Source: Haliclystus octoradiatus
Lineage: Eukaryota; Cnidaria; Staurozoa; Stauromedusae; Haliclystidae
Direction of reading: 5' to 3'
Assembly (NCBI GenBank): GCA_916610825.1
Contig: OU744454.1
Span: 3,681,821 to 3,745,820 of the forward strand
Length of the DNA stretch: 64,000 bases
Shown: one piece after another, positions 26,601 through 48,200 of the stretch
How positions within the stretch are numbered: position 1 is the first letter of the stretch
Layout: the number at the start of each line of letters is the position of its first letter
Notes under the pieces: generated by a model
Databases searched by the model: none
Told to the model about the DNA's origin: nothing
Seen by the model: the letters and a program-made list of their open reading frames with translations, nothing else
Translations under genes and position numbers: made by a program

Positions 26601-29600
26601 ATATCATGTTTTGAAGTCGAAAAAGAAGAGTAAAGAAATAATTGAAAAACAACAACCAACCTTAATCTAACAAATTCAACAAAATCATCGCAGACTTTCT
26701 TTCCGTCTTTAAGACGCCTAATCAAACTGTCATAGCCAGTAGTTCCATTGAACTCAAAGTCCTGCAAAATAACATTGACAATTGTTATTAATCGAAATTT
26801 TGAACTCCATACATTAAATAGGGGTGATTAGCTCAGTTGGCAGAGCAACCAAACTTCAGATCGGATCATATCTGATCGACTGTGGTTCAAATCCCCCTGA
26901 GGTCAACTGTGCCTTGACTTCATCTAAAACATCAAATGAGTACCATCTAAGGATGGTGGATCGAATGGTCCAGAGGGAATTGCATTGTGAGTAGCTGCGG
27001 CGCATCGTTGCGCATTGACAATCAAGGCCTATCTGCCATGAAATCTGTTAAAGTTGATCTGCAGTGTCGCGGCTGAAATCTAAGGAGCGTTTAACATCAT
27101 TGCTCTTAGCGAAAGAGCCACTCCTCTAGAAATAGAGGAGTGGTACGGGTGCCTTCAGTAGGGCGTCACCGTCCAAATTACTTTTTTACATTAAATAGGT
27201 TTACATCAAAAATAGTAATCAATTAAAGTGCAGTTGACATGAAAAAATATTTAGCACATATTCGGGTAGCCGAAGCTAAATGATGAAGAATGGCGAAAAG
27301 CATTTTTCAATTTGGACACGTATAAGCGAAGATAGTTGATGCTGGATTGTAGGCTATTTTCGATAATTCACGTTCTTTCAAAACTCGGAACGACAGTGGG
27401 AATGAAACGAAGGCTTATTATATCAGCATTGTTTGTGTGGAAATAAAAAGTATTACTTAATTCAAAAGAGTAACAAGAGTTTAATAAAATAATTTTTATC
27501 AGTATTAAACTGCGTGATGATTGCAAACTAAATGCAACCTCTTTGTTTTTCATTCTAAATTCTATATCAAGGTTAGGCCTAGATAGAGCTTTATCCTGAC
27601 ATTTGATGCAATAAGGAACAATCAATAACTACGGCAATTCCTTCAAAGAGTTGACGTCACCTCTTAAAGCATTATTGCTTGTCTGTTTGAGGCACTCACG
27701 CAAGGTTAATGATTAATCGCTTAACAAATTACAAACAAATTTTGCAAAATTTTATGGTATTATTTATACTGTCTTGAGTTATATAAAATGAGAGTCGAAA
27801 ATGAAACATCAAACCTAGAATGTTTCATTTTTGACTCCCATTTTATATAAATGCTCTGATTAATTTCATTGAGCACTATACCAAGAACTGGTGTGGAACA
27901 ATCCACCTATTAATATTATTATATTATTATTATTATTACTGTCTGGAGTTATAAATAATTTCATGAATATTTCATTTCATTATAAAGCTTGACTTAATCT
28001 TTGTTTCATTTATAAACAGTTCAAGTCACTGTATTGAGCACTCTCTTAAAAGATTTGCATATTATTATTATTAATAAAGTTATAATAATAAAGATAGATT
28101 TATCTATCGTCAGATGTGATAGTGCTCAATACCGATTGCACATTTTCAGAGCTGTAAAACATAAGGATGGTGACTGAGTCAAAGAAAACACATTCTTAAC
28201 TTCTGTATTAGCATTCGCATATTAACATTAGCAATAGGCTACATTCTAAATTAACAGAAATTAAGAATTATGTGTTTTCTTTGACTTAGTCACCATCCTT
28301 ATGTATTAATATAGTTACAAAAATTACAAATGATAAATGTTGAGCGAATTAATTATTGTGAAATTAGATAACTATTATTAATAATAATATTATCTGTAAA
28401 TTATATAAATCATAAACAGTAAACTGCAATGATTTGTTTTTCTCGGACCCTGTACATCATTAAATAAATCCCAAGTGATAAAGTCAAGCTGCAACTTACA
28501 ATAAAACAGTATTTGACAGCTGAGCTAATAAGCTTGCATATTTTAAAGAAATGATTGGAGAACAGATGGTTACTATCTCACAGAATTAGATTACAATATA
28601 ACAAAAACAGTTTACAAAATAACGCATTTGAATACTTTTAAAAACTTCAGATATTGGTAGGCTTGTGATTGTACAAGTAAACACTAAGTTCTAGCAAACA
28701 AGCTAGTTAATTTAAGGCAATTGTAATTTAAGGATGGTGGTACAAAAGGAAGATAGATTGAAGGCTATAAGCCCCTTTTTCAGGGATATTTTGCACCCCA
28801 GTTGTCGGATAAGAAATGTTGGCTGTAGGGTGTCAGAGAAGTCTTCCAAGGAGCATGTTGTCAAATTGAAATGAAATCGAATTGCAATTCAGAAATTGAT
28901 TTGACTTACTTTGAAGCATGACGCAATGAATTTCAAAATATATCTTAATATGTTAAAGAGAGTTTCCGAAACTGTATGATTATCTATCAATTCATCATTT
29001 TTCAACCAATTTTTTTGAAAATTGTATCATTATAACCTGCTGGTTTTTCAATCAGGTTAAGGCAGAAGTTATGTTTCTATTTTCATTTTATCTGCTTTGA
29101 AGTAAAAGTCGAAACGAAACAATTTTTTCCTAGCTTTCATTTGCAGTTCTGGACTGCAAATTAACAAAAAGAAGCGTCTATGTATCACTGGTGCCTGAAA
29201 ACGTCATCGTTCTATTGTGTTCTTCTAAATTTGTCATCTTGTCATGCCGTTTTGTTAGATTGTTGGAGTGAATTTTCGAGAATATAATTATAGAATAAAT
29301 TTAAAATTAGTAAAAATGTTCAGATCACCCAGCAAAGTGTGCAACTCATTGCTAGAAGTAATAAAACATGAAATCCAAAAATCCTAATGTTTAAAAAATA
29401 AGAAAACCAAATTTTGGTAGCCTTCCAGCTGAGTTAACGTTAAGTTTTAATATCTCCTTCAACCTTTTTCGGAAAAAAAAATAAAACCTGCCCATAGCAA
29501 TCTCCATTTTATTAGCTATGTTGTTAAATGGAGTCAATAGCAAATATATTAATTACTCTTTGTCTAATCTCTGGAAGAAAATTACTCATCTTGTTTCAAA

Positions 29601-30640
29601 AACATTTGTGTTCAATTTCAATTTCATATTTTCTCCCTTTTATCACAACTTTTTCACAAGCTGCTCCAAAATAGGAAATTAAAACTTAATTTTTCATAAG
29701 TTTTTTCATAAGTTTTTTCGTTTTCACAACGTTTTTTATTCATAGTGGTATTGTAAGGCAAAATTGCTACTCATATGCGCATGTTTAACAGTATAATGAT
29801 TTATAATAGCATCTGTATATAATGCAGTATCAGACTGATATTCTCACAACCTAATAAATATGACAGTATATCCAGGATTTAACGAAACAGTTGTCTAGAC
29901 CCAACAAATAATAACTAATATCCCTACAAATATTAACCCAAAGAATATATATTCAAAAATGTTTGTACAATTTAGAAGAAACTCAATATATGCTAAAATG
30001 ATTAAATATTGTAGGCCTAAACTACGATAGGAATTTGTCTTCTTCTGCACATGTAGCACATTTAAGGTTGTGGTAAACATTCTGGTAAGCTTATCTACAA
30101 TATGATGATGTAACAAAATGAGCAACAAGATGCAAGACCAGCTCATGCATTGCAGAATTCATAGTTTTAGTAGGCCTGGCCTTCGATGAAAATAACTCTC
30201 TTACAGCTGAGCTCGATAAAGTTCATATCCAAAAAATAAATAAGTTGACATAAGAATTAAAATGATTGACAAACAAATAATATAACTTTTGATAATCAGG
30301 TTTTGAATTGCTAGGCGGCCTACTCAAAATAATAACACATTAGGGTAACACCTCCATCAATTAAATTGTCGAAAAGTAAATTAAGGAAATTGATCGAGGG
30401 AATTGTGTAGAATAAAAGTTCATTAAAAAATTTCAGAGGAATTATAGTCACAGATAATGAACATACAAATTAAAATGAGAGTTGTAAGCTCGATATAGAA
30501 AAATGTTAAGACATAAACGGAACAAATGTGTTTAGAAATACCTCAGCTAGCAAGTAACAAGTTGAGACAATAATTCTTAGACTCAGATTTCAAATCGAAA
30601 GTAAATAGCTTACCCAAAAGCAATCCGCAAAACGAACCAT
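13963..30640 (-). CDS. PSTPIP1/2-like F-BAR and SH3 adaptor (13 exons, last exon missing)
   Basis: Exons in order on the minus strand: 30640-30614, 26761-26661, 26547-26473, 24739-24705, 24405-24296, 23033-22971, 22325-22230, 21441-21396, 20669-20590, 18963-18865, 17394-17298, 15896-15714, 14105-13963. All joins are GT-AG and in phase, giving 385 codons. The start is MVRFADCFW. F-BAR features that align with human PSTPIP1 are GTTGYDSLIRRLKDGKKVCDDF, AEDEYGKSL, FRERQK, YYEQKCRESD, LEEIRIKWE and ILRN/WVHSN-like FLRNSMWIYSN. A linker with YENYYN and Ser/Pro-rich sequence follows, then an SH3 start, VRAAYDYKA...AELTFRRGDIIQ. PSTPIPs bend membranes and link WASP and PTP-PEST phosphatases to actin. 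The reading stops at a phase-0 donor (13962) inside the SH3, about 30 residues short of the 416 expected. Confidence 0.93.
14437..14519. mobile_element. Half copy of the CAGT/ACCTGTATATAA MITE
   Basis: Right part only: contains acctgtctataatggtcaat, then gctggctgttatatacaggt and ttcattgta. Lies in PSTPIP intron 12, with the left half absent. Confidence 0.7.
16200..16575 (-). mobile_element. tRNA-derived SINE, family 2 (minus copy)
   Basis: Inverted relative to the intact copy at 26821: starts with ggtatccccctaccgaaggc (3' end), passes gcattgtaatt-like and tgagtacc blocks, and ends with the tRNA-like head (ggatttcaaccacagtcg, gatcagatctgaagttcag). Carries small indels. Confidence 0.75.
17164..17233. 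mobile_element. 70-bp palindromic element with CTAGCCTGCGTACCAA ends
   Basis: ctagcctgcgtaccaaccc at one end and the complement ttggtacgcaggctag at the other, with inner arms tgaggtttt and aacctct. It would fold into a long hairpin. A related palindrome with tagcctgctcgca ends is at 55494-55593. Confidence 0.75.
17648..17950 (+). mobile_element. tRNA-derived SINE, family 2
   Basis: Starts gattagctcagatggcaaag (A box of a tRNA head), then a damaged B box (gtgaatcaaatgagtacc), the body block gctgcggcgcatcgttgcgc, and a tail with gaaataggggagtggtacgg and gccttcggtagggcgacacc. Partial at the head. Confidence 0.8.
18120..18175 (+). mobile_element. 3' fragment of SINE family 2
   Basis: Only the terminal stem (ctagaaatagaggagtggta) and gccttcagtagggcgttacc remain, about 170 bp after the copy ending at 17950. 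Confidence 0.65.
18670..18846 (+). mobile_element. CAGT/ACCTGTATATAA MITE, full copy with TA duplication
   Basis: Left end cagtcaaacttgttataac, right end tatatacaggtttcactg, with TA on both sides. The interior carries repeated blocks gtggtca(ct/at) and a central ttctattgaatcaaacctgt. About 177 bp with no coding capacity. Non-autonomous Tc1-mariner/pogo type is the best class. Confidence 0.8.
18987..19147 (+). mobile_element. CAGT/ACCTGTATATAA MITE
   Basis: cagtcaaacctgatatagtg to gttatatacaggtttcactg. Same block order as 18670-18846, somewhat shorter. Lies in PSTPIP intron 9. Confidence 0.8.
19250..19531. mobile_element. hAT-type MITE inserted in a SINE tail
   Basis: Long terminal inverted repeats begin CAGAGCCATCTATTTACAAG and end with the complement CTTGTAAATAGATGGCTCTG. 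The 8-bp sequence GGCGACAC stands directly on both sides (19242-19249 and 19532-19539). CAG-ended TIRs plus an 8-bp duplication identify a non-autonomous hAT element. The target is the gtagggcgacaccgtctac tail of SINE family 2. Confidence 0.88.
19605..20034 (-). pseudogene. 5'-truncated non-LTR retrotransposon tail (RT C terminus)
   Basis: On the minus strand a 103-residue frame (20031-19720) reads ELRRLKQDLCLVFKILNGL ... FALRVIPWWNCLPDSIV, which is the C terminus of a LINE reverse transcriptase ORF. The same positions in the longer element at 49.5 kb read ETRRIENDLIFMFKI and NRVIPWWNSLPEKCV. It ends in a (GATA)n-type microsatellite (atagatagat, 19604-19615). The 5' truncation is typical of target-primed reverse transcription. 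Inserted in a CAGT MITE (20039-20105 is the other side). Confidence 0.85.
20418..20582 (+). mobile_element. CAGT/ACCTGTATATAA MITE
   Basis: cagttaaacctgttataacc to atacaggtttctctg with TA on both sides. Lies next to the donor of PSTPIP exon 9 (the exon ends at 20590). Confidence 0.8.
21933..22121 (-). mobile_element. tRNA-derived SINE, family 1 (minus copy)
   Basis: Inverted copy: cacaaaccgggtaagcttac ... ggttggctaatttgttagta ... agccactacaccaaggccgc. The B-box region (gggattgggcccgagaccat) differs from the other copies, so it is older. PSTPIP intron 7. Confidence 0.82.
23300..24045. repeat. About 740-bp dispersed repeat, copy A
   Basis: Runs from taaagggttaccacatactt to accaatcagatcgcagaaaa. 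It contains an imperfect foldback (gtttgtattcatatttact, then acaagtgaagcgcgatccgg and gtctcccaacttgaatacaa) and a stretch ccctaggatttcatgaatgc. The same sequence is found in opposite orientation at 41783-42512. No coding frame is shared. Probably a non-autonomous DNA element of unknown class. Confidence 0.75.
23651..23715 (-). repeat. (CAT)n retroelement tail
   Basis: Reads catcatcatcatcatttatt followed by cagaacctttaagttataca. The same tail with the same (CAT)n is at 39419-39485. This looks like the 3' end of a short-tailed non-LTR element or a SINE. Confidence 0.55.
25091..25273 (+). mobile_element. CAGT/ACCTGTATATAA MITE, diverged
   Basis: Right end gctggctgttataaacatgt and gactgta. Interior ttctattgaatcaaccatgt and ccacttgtatataggg match the family. 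The left end is eroded. Confidence 0.7.
25306..26090 (+). mobile_element. 571 bp flanked by identical 107-bp direct repeats
   Basis: The 107 bp at 25306-25412 (starts tggtggagacaggttagcac, ends tggggattttaatt) recurs without any difference at 25984-26090. No frame of note lies between them. Could be a terminal-repeat miniature retrotransposon, or a short-element pair after recent duplication. The TG start is LTR-like but the TT end is not, and I see no clear target duplication. Confidence 0.65.
26821..27187 (+). mobile_element. tRNA-derived SINE, family 2, intact with target duplication
   Basis: The head ggggtgattagctcagttgg has an A box and tggttcaaatccccc a B box. The body contains gctgcggcgcatcgttgcgc. 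The tail holds a perfect stem cctctagaaatagagg followed by gtgccttcagtagggcgtca. The 12-bp ACATTAAATAGG occurs at 26811-26822 and at 27188-27199, a target-site duplication that bounds the element. It sits in PSTPIP intron 1, 50 bp upstream of the acceptor of exon 2 (on the gene's strand). Confidence 0.92.
27640..27725. repeat. GTTGACGTCACCTCTTAA repeat, copy 1 of 2
   Basis: agagttgacgtcacctctta ... tgcttgtctgtttgaggcac ... cgcaaggttaatgatt. A second copy is at 57200-57275. Class unknown. Confidence 0.6.
27780..28345. repeat. Hairpin cluster related to the PLE 3' flank
   Basis: Two long inverted repeats: gagagtcgaaaatgaaaca against tgtttcatttttgactccc (27789-27841), and aaggatggtgactgagtcaa against the complement ttgacttagtcaccatcctt (28165-28302). 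Between and beside them lie three copies of the motif AGTGCTCAAT (or its complement ATTGAGCACT) next to gctctg/cagagctg. The sequence 28090-28205 is the inverted near-copy of 35800-35906 downstream of the PLE. In PSTPIP intron 1. Confidence 0.75.
28400..30600. other. PSTPIP intron 1, no further feature seen
   Basis: AT-rich intron sequence between the hairpin cluster and exon 1. I see no exon-like frame, SINE or MITE with clear ends. A short repeated ataagttttttcataagttttttc lies at 29696-29719. Confidence 0.4.
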
Positions 30641-31782
30641 GATGTTATAGATTTATTCTTAGATGTAATAAATATGTTATTATAAATTGAAAACGGCTAG
30701 AATTTATGTTAAACATTCAGAAATTCCAAAAGGTTATTGACTCCATTGCTCTTCACAAGAAACGATTGTTTTCTGCTGTTGCTGAATATTTGTCTAAAGC
30801 AATAGCTCATGACCAGACCTCGTGGTTAATAAATCCCCTTCAAAATTAGGGGTTCAAAAATATTAACAGGGACAGCTGATATGGATTAGGGAGCTACTGT
30901 ATCATTCTGTCGTATTTCATAATTTGACCAATTTTTAATAGCAATTTGTTCTTCTTTCATTAAGTATATCAGCGATAAATCAAAAACTAACAAATGCTTC
31001 ACAAAATAAATTATTCAAATGCAAAAGACCGGTAGCAAAATGTTCCGTCAGGCTGATCACGAATTTCATGATTGTCCAGCAGGCGTTGAAAATGAAAGTG
31101 CCGACTTGAGATGCCGACATAACTACAATCATAGTTTATATTTACAGTACGACTACAACTATAAGGCATGAAAACGATATGATACTTCGCTTGTAAATTT
31201 TAAGTCCATAGTGATATCCAGTCTCTGAATTTCTTTGTCCAATTTGAATAAAACATTTGAAAATACCTGTGTTTTTGATTTATCGTTGATACACATGATG
31301 AAATATAATCAAAGTATTACCTATTCTATCAATTTATTCTTCATACTATTAAATTGAAATATTGTTTGGGTTTGATTACAAATGCAATATATATATATAT
31401 ATATATTTTTTTTTTTTTCAAATCAATTAATATGAAACTTTTTCAGAAATGTTCTGCCTACTGGTATTTTTGATTCCGCTTTGAGCAGTTACCATGGATG
31501 CTTACAGCCCACGGGAAACGCAAAAGTATCGAATTACTTTTATTTAGGAATATTTACAAAGACGTTAGTCTGGGCTACGCAGCAGTATACAGCAGTATAC
31601 AGCAACACAAATATTTTTGAAGTTATTTTTTTCTTTGAACCTTCTATCTCGATTTTATTTCGCCAAGCGAAGTGTAGCTTATAGCGCCGTACAGGAGTTA
31701 GTTCAGTGAAATTTTTCTGTAAAAGAAATTAATTAAAACTATAGTTTACTTGGATTGGCAGCCATTCGGGATAATAATAAAA

Positions 31783-43490
<11,708 letters not shown>

Positions 43491-45275
43491 AATGATGCTC
43501 AACTGGTGGAGAACGCTGGAAGATTTTAAAAGGTTTTATAAAATAATTATACTAATACTTTTTTAATTTAAGATGTATTTAAAAAACAGTAGATATCTAG
43601 CACATTGTTAGCCGATTTCAAACATATTTTCATAAGAAAAGCTTATTACCATCAAAATGATTGTTCGTTTTTGATAATAGTTTGATCAACGACAATAATT
43701 TCATTTCATGAACTGTTCATGAATAAGCATGAAAAGTTCATGAAAATTTAATAAAAATGAATAAGCATTAAAAGTTCATGAACAGTTTAATGAACAGTTC
43801 ATAAACACTTTAGTTCATTTTGTGAACATTTGATGAACATTTCATGTGTTGACATTTTTCAAGTTCATGAACAATTCAAAAGTCCATGATTTTATTCAAA
43901 GGAATTATTTAATGAATATTGTGCGATTTCATGTTAATTAATTTTCCAACAATACTTTTATGAGATATTTATTAACATTTGTGAACGGTCCATAATGTTT
44001 TGTACGGCCTGCAGCCAACCCTACATAATCACATGTTGGTTTTAATCATATGTTGGTCTCAGACTAGAATCTTAGAAATATCTACACATTATTATTGTAT
44101 TCCTTCATGAAAACAGTCCATGAATTTCAAATGGCTCTGTAAACAAAGCTAGGAACTGTTCACAAAGACATCCCCTGTGAAGAAAAATCCATGAATTCAT
44201 GAACAGTTAGTTAATGACCATTTTTTTGTGGGTTCATAAACAGTTCATGAACAGTCACAAATAGTTCATTCACATTCATGAACTCATGAACTATTTTTCT
44301 CAGGGGATTGCGATTGAGATCCATGAAAAGGTTCATTGAATACAGGCTGTTTAATTTAAAGTTCATGAACTTTTCATGAACTGTTTTTTCCATAATTATT
44401 TTTTAATCGTAGTGACAATGATTTACATGATAAGAGAAAATGATGATCATATGAGACAGACATAACTTTTTTACAAATAGATAAAGTTTTTATTTCTATC
44501 TGATGAAAAATTTATTTATTAAAGTCAATACTAAATAATTGTGATTTATTCACATCCAATACAACGCATAATTGTTTACAAATTAAATATAATTTATAAT
44601 TCATATCACAAATAAAAATAATTAACTATAAGTCCTACTGTACAAAAATGTATCTCTAATTGGTAAAAATTTGTTATCTTTTTTTGTGAACAATATCTAC
44701 TACAGTGCAATTACTCTGCATCAAAAATCTATCTATATAATAAATACTATAATTATTGTAAAATCAATTTCTAAGTAGTTTAATAAATATAATCAGAGTC
44801 CGACAAAAGTAAGAATCCTGGAAGTTAGAGAAAATTCAGAAGAAAATTGATTTTTGTATGATTTATTGGTCAAACATCAACAACAAAAATTCAGAAAAAA
44901 TTGTTTAAATGCCTCTAGGATTCCAGAAGGTTAAACCTTTTGTCGGACCCTGAATATAATCATAATCAAGCTCTAGCAATGTTTGAGTAATTATTAAGAC
45001 AGAAAGTAAATAAAGTAGTTTTGATTACAAATCTACAATGGGTGTATTACTGTATTAGTATATAGACTAATAGAAAAATCAATCAACTCACAAAGACATG
45101 CTCAATTATGTCATGATCATCGAAAGTTGGACCATAGTGTGGTGGATTGGATTGGGCATCAGCCTTTTGACCATTTCACAAAAGAATATCATCGCTGTAG
45201 AGACCTCCAATATCATTATTAACGCCCTTCAATATTGTATGAATGATAAATAATAATATAATTTCTGTTTGCAAG
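43491..45275. other. Intergenic stretch between two convergent genes
   Basis: Holds GTTCATGAAC elements (to about 44395) and one CAGAGTCCGAC MITE (44794-44952). Both genes must place their polyadenylation sites here. Several AATAAA/TTTATT sites occur but none can be singled out. Confidence 0.5.
44794..44952. mobile_element. MITE with CAGAGTCCGACAAAAG ends
   Basis: cagagtccgacaaaagtaag at one end and the complement cttttgtcggaccctg at the other, with inner arms taagaatcctggaag / attccagaaggtt. 159 bp. A related, less complete copy is at about 54775-54910 (ggaatc, agacttccagaatctagg, cttttgtcagac). Confidence 0.72.
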
Positions 45276-48200
45276 CTAATAATAAGTTTTTAACATTTTT
45301 TTGACATTTTCTTGTGTTTTGTATACAATATCTGGTATACCAACTCCATCGTAAGTTGCTCCCGTTAACGTTAAAGGCATACCATTTTCTTCAATACCTT
45401 TTCTTGCTTTATCTAATCGTTCTTTATGTCCGAGTAAATATTGCGGTATACAATTTTTCATTGTGTTAGCAACACATTTCTCTGGATCTTGTTTAATACC
45501 CAATGTTTTATGAATTGCTTTCAACGCAGTATCTTCTAGTTGGGAATTATCAGTTGTGTAAGGTGAACCAAATTGATTTTGATACCATGCCCCACCCATC
45601 ATGACCTGTTGAAAGATATGACTTTTGTTAGAAATAGTGTTAAGAATTAGAAATAGGGTTAAGAATTACACGCAATAGCATAGATACCCGGCCTCATTCA
45701 AATAAAACCTTGCGATTCAAAACGTTAACTTTTTACATATAGCCATATTTTATGTCGCATACAGATTTTCGTGGAATGCTCAGAGAAGGAAAGCCCTACA
45801 AAAGAACTTGAAACAATGTGAAATGGCATACTATGAACTTCTTCATGAACACATCACAAAGTATCTATGGAAATCAGACATTTTCTAATTATTTCAGGGC
45901 CGACAAGAACAGTTTCGAAACCCTGGTGATTTTTGCAAATTTGGGCCTTCAAAATTTTTTCTCACACCAGTCGTCAACTTATATCTAAATAATAATCTCA
46001 TATTCGCAATCCAAATATAGTAACAAAATCTTGGTGGAAACATAGCTCGCTCGGGCCTTGGCCCTTTCGACGGACCAGAGTTACCCCTGCGAAAACAGTT
46101 CAGGAGTTCATGAACAGTTCATGAACAGTTCATGAACAGTTCATGAACGTTAAATGGCCCCAAATTTTCATGAACTGTTCATGAACTGTTCATGAACTGT
46201 TGATGAACTGTCTGTGAGGATTCATGAACTGTTTCATGAACAGTTCAGGAAAATTGGAGCCATTTAACGTTCATGAACTCCTGAACTGTTTTTCACAAGG
46301 GAAATTAATAAATTCATGCTTTCGCCTGCGAAATTTTTTTTATAAATGTTCAAGAACTGTTCATGACCACCTCATAAACAGTTTGTGTTTATAATGAACT
46401 GTCCATAAACATTTACTGGTGCAATTTTCATGGACTTTTTCCTGAACTGTTCATGATCTGTTCATGAAAATTGGGTCATTTAACATTCACTAACTGTTAA
46501 CACAAGAGTTATAAATAAAAATGTAGACCTACCGTTAGCATAGTTGTATCATCTTTATTACGTTTTCCAAGTTGTGGAAATGTGCATGTATCAAATATAA
46601 CACCCAGTACGTCCAGATCTTCACTTGAAGGTACAAGAAACCCAAATCCATCTTTAGCCAATACTTTACCATCATATTGTAAATTAACAACACCACAGCT
46701 AACATATGGTACACCGTTTAAAAATAAATGTAAATCTTCTATTTTATTTGTACCATTTTTTAAAATGTTATTAAGGCTATATGCCGGTATCGATGATACG
46801 ACATGATCAGCTAAAATTTCATTGTTTGCCGTAACGCATCTGATTTGTTTACCTGCTTCTTCTAATTTTAAACAAGGCGTTTCTAATTGTATATGAACAC
46901 CTTCTTTGCTTAATTTCTTTCCAAAAGCAGAACCAAATTCGTGAAGTCCATTTTTTAATGTCCATGTGCGCCATTTTTCATCTAAAGCTTTTCTAGCCAA
47001 TGAACTTTGCGATTTAATATCAGTATCATCTGGAAGTCGAATATTTATACATACAAGTTTTATACGAGATAATGACCTACATAAGTCTACTAACAGAATA
47101 CATAAACAGCCAAACAGTATTTATTATTTATACAACGTAATAAATTTTGCATCTACATTTTGAATAAGAAAGAACTGCAAAATTCAGGTGAAGGCAAATA
47201 AATGGACCCATTATTATTAATTAATGGGATTTTTACAATTGCGCTGATTCTCCGTATAAAACGAATTATAAGCCAGTATCCGCAAATATATGGTGCAAGA
47301 GCCATTTAGAAATGTTTTGTTTTGGAAAACTGCAAATTTCATTGCCTGTCCTGCCGCTTTTGAATCAGGGCTAACTTTTTAGGATCTACAAGGGAGACAT
47401 TTTACATGTTCTAGCTTAGAATTCATGAAACAGACTGATTATTACATCTACCTATAAATTCCCACAATATGATGGCAAGCAAAAAACTTTAAAAAAATGA
47501 AGTCATCTCATAATAGTTATAAACGAGTCGATGTTTTATGTTGCATAATCTGATAAAATAAAAAGGAGAAGCTAAATAGAACGCAGACACATGATAATGC
47601 AAAAAAAGATGTGGAACAAAACTACAGTATATAAAAATATATACCGTATGCCAAGGAAATGCAAAGAACGTTTCAAAAATTTAAGCACACAGTTGCATGC
47701 CAAACTAAATTCACATTGATTGAAAATGTATACATCTACCTTCTTAATCAAGTCCCTGTGAAAACAGTTCATCAACGTTAAATGGCCCTTTAAAATTTTT
47801 ATAGACAGTTCATGGAAAAATTTCATGAAAATTAGACCATTTAACGTTCATGGTTGGTCCATGAACTCAACTAATTTTTTCGCAGGGCTCTTTTTTTCAC
47901 TTGTGCAAACAACAAATCCTCTTCTCTTAGACTGTCTGTTATACACTGTATTGGGCTCTATGTGGATTACAATATCAGGGTTCAATAAAAGTAGCAATAG
48001 AAAATTTGATGATTTATTTGGTAAAATCCAACAAAATTATTGAGTTAATACTAATTTAAGTGGATGAAAATCACAAAAAAAAAATAAAAAAAGAGATCAT
48101 GAAAATTTGAGGCCATTTAACATTAATGAACTGTCTGTTTTCGCAGGGGCATTACAGGGGCATGTAGGCCTACCGGCTTTACCTTTTGACAATAACATTC

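Noticed and set aside
26821-26900. Possible tRNA gene
   Set aside because: A and B boxes are present but the sequence continues into a SINE body with target duplication, and the cloverleaf is not complete.
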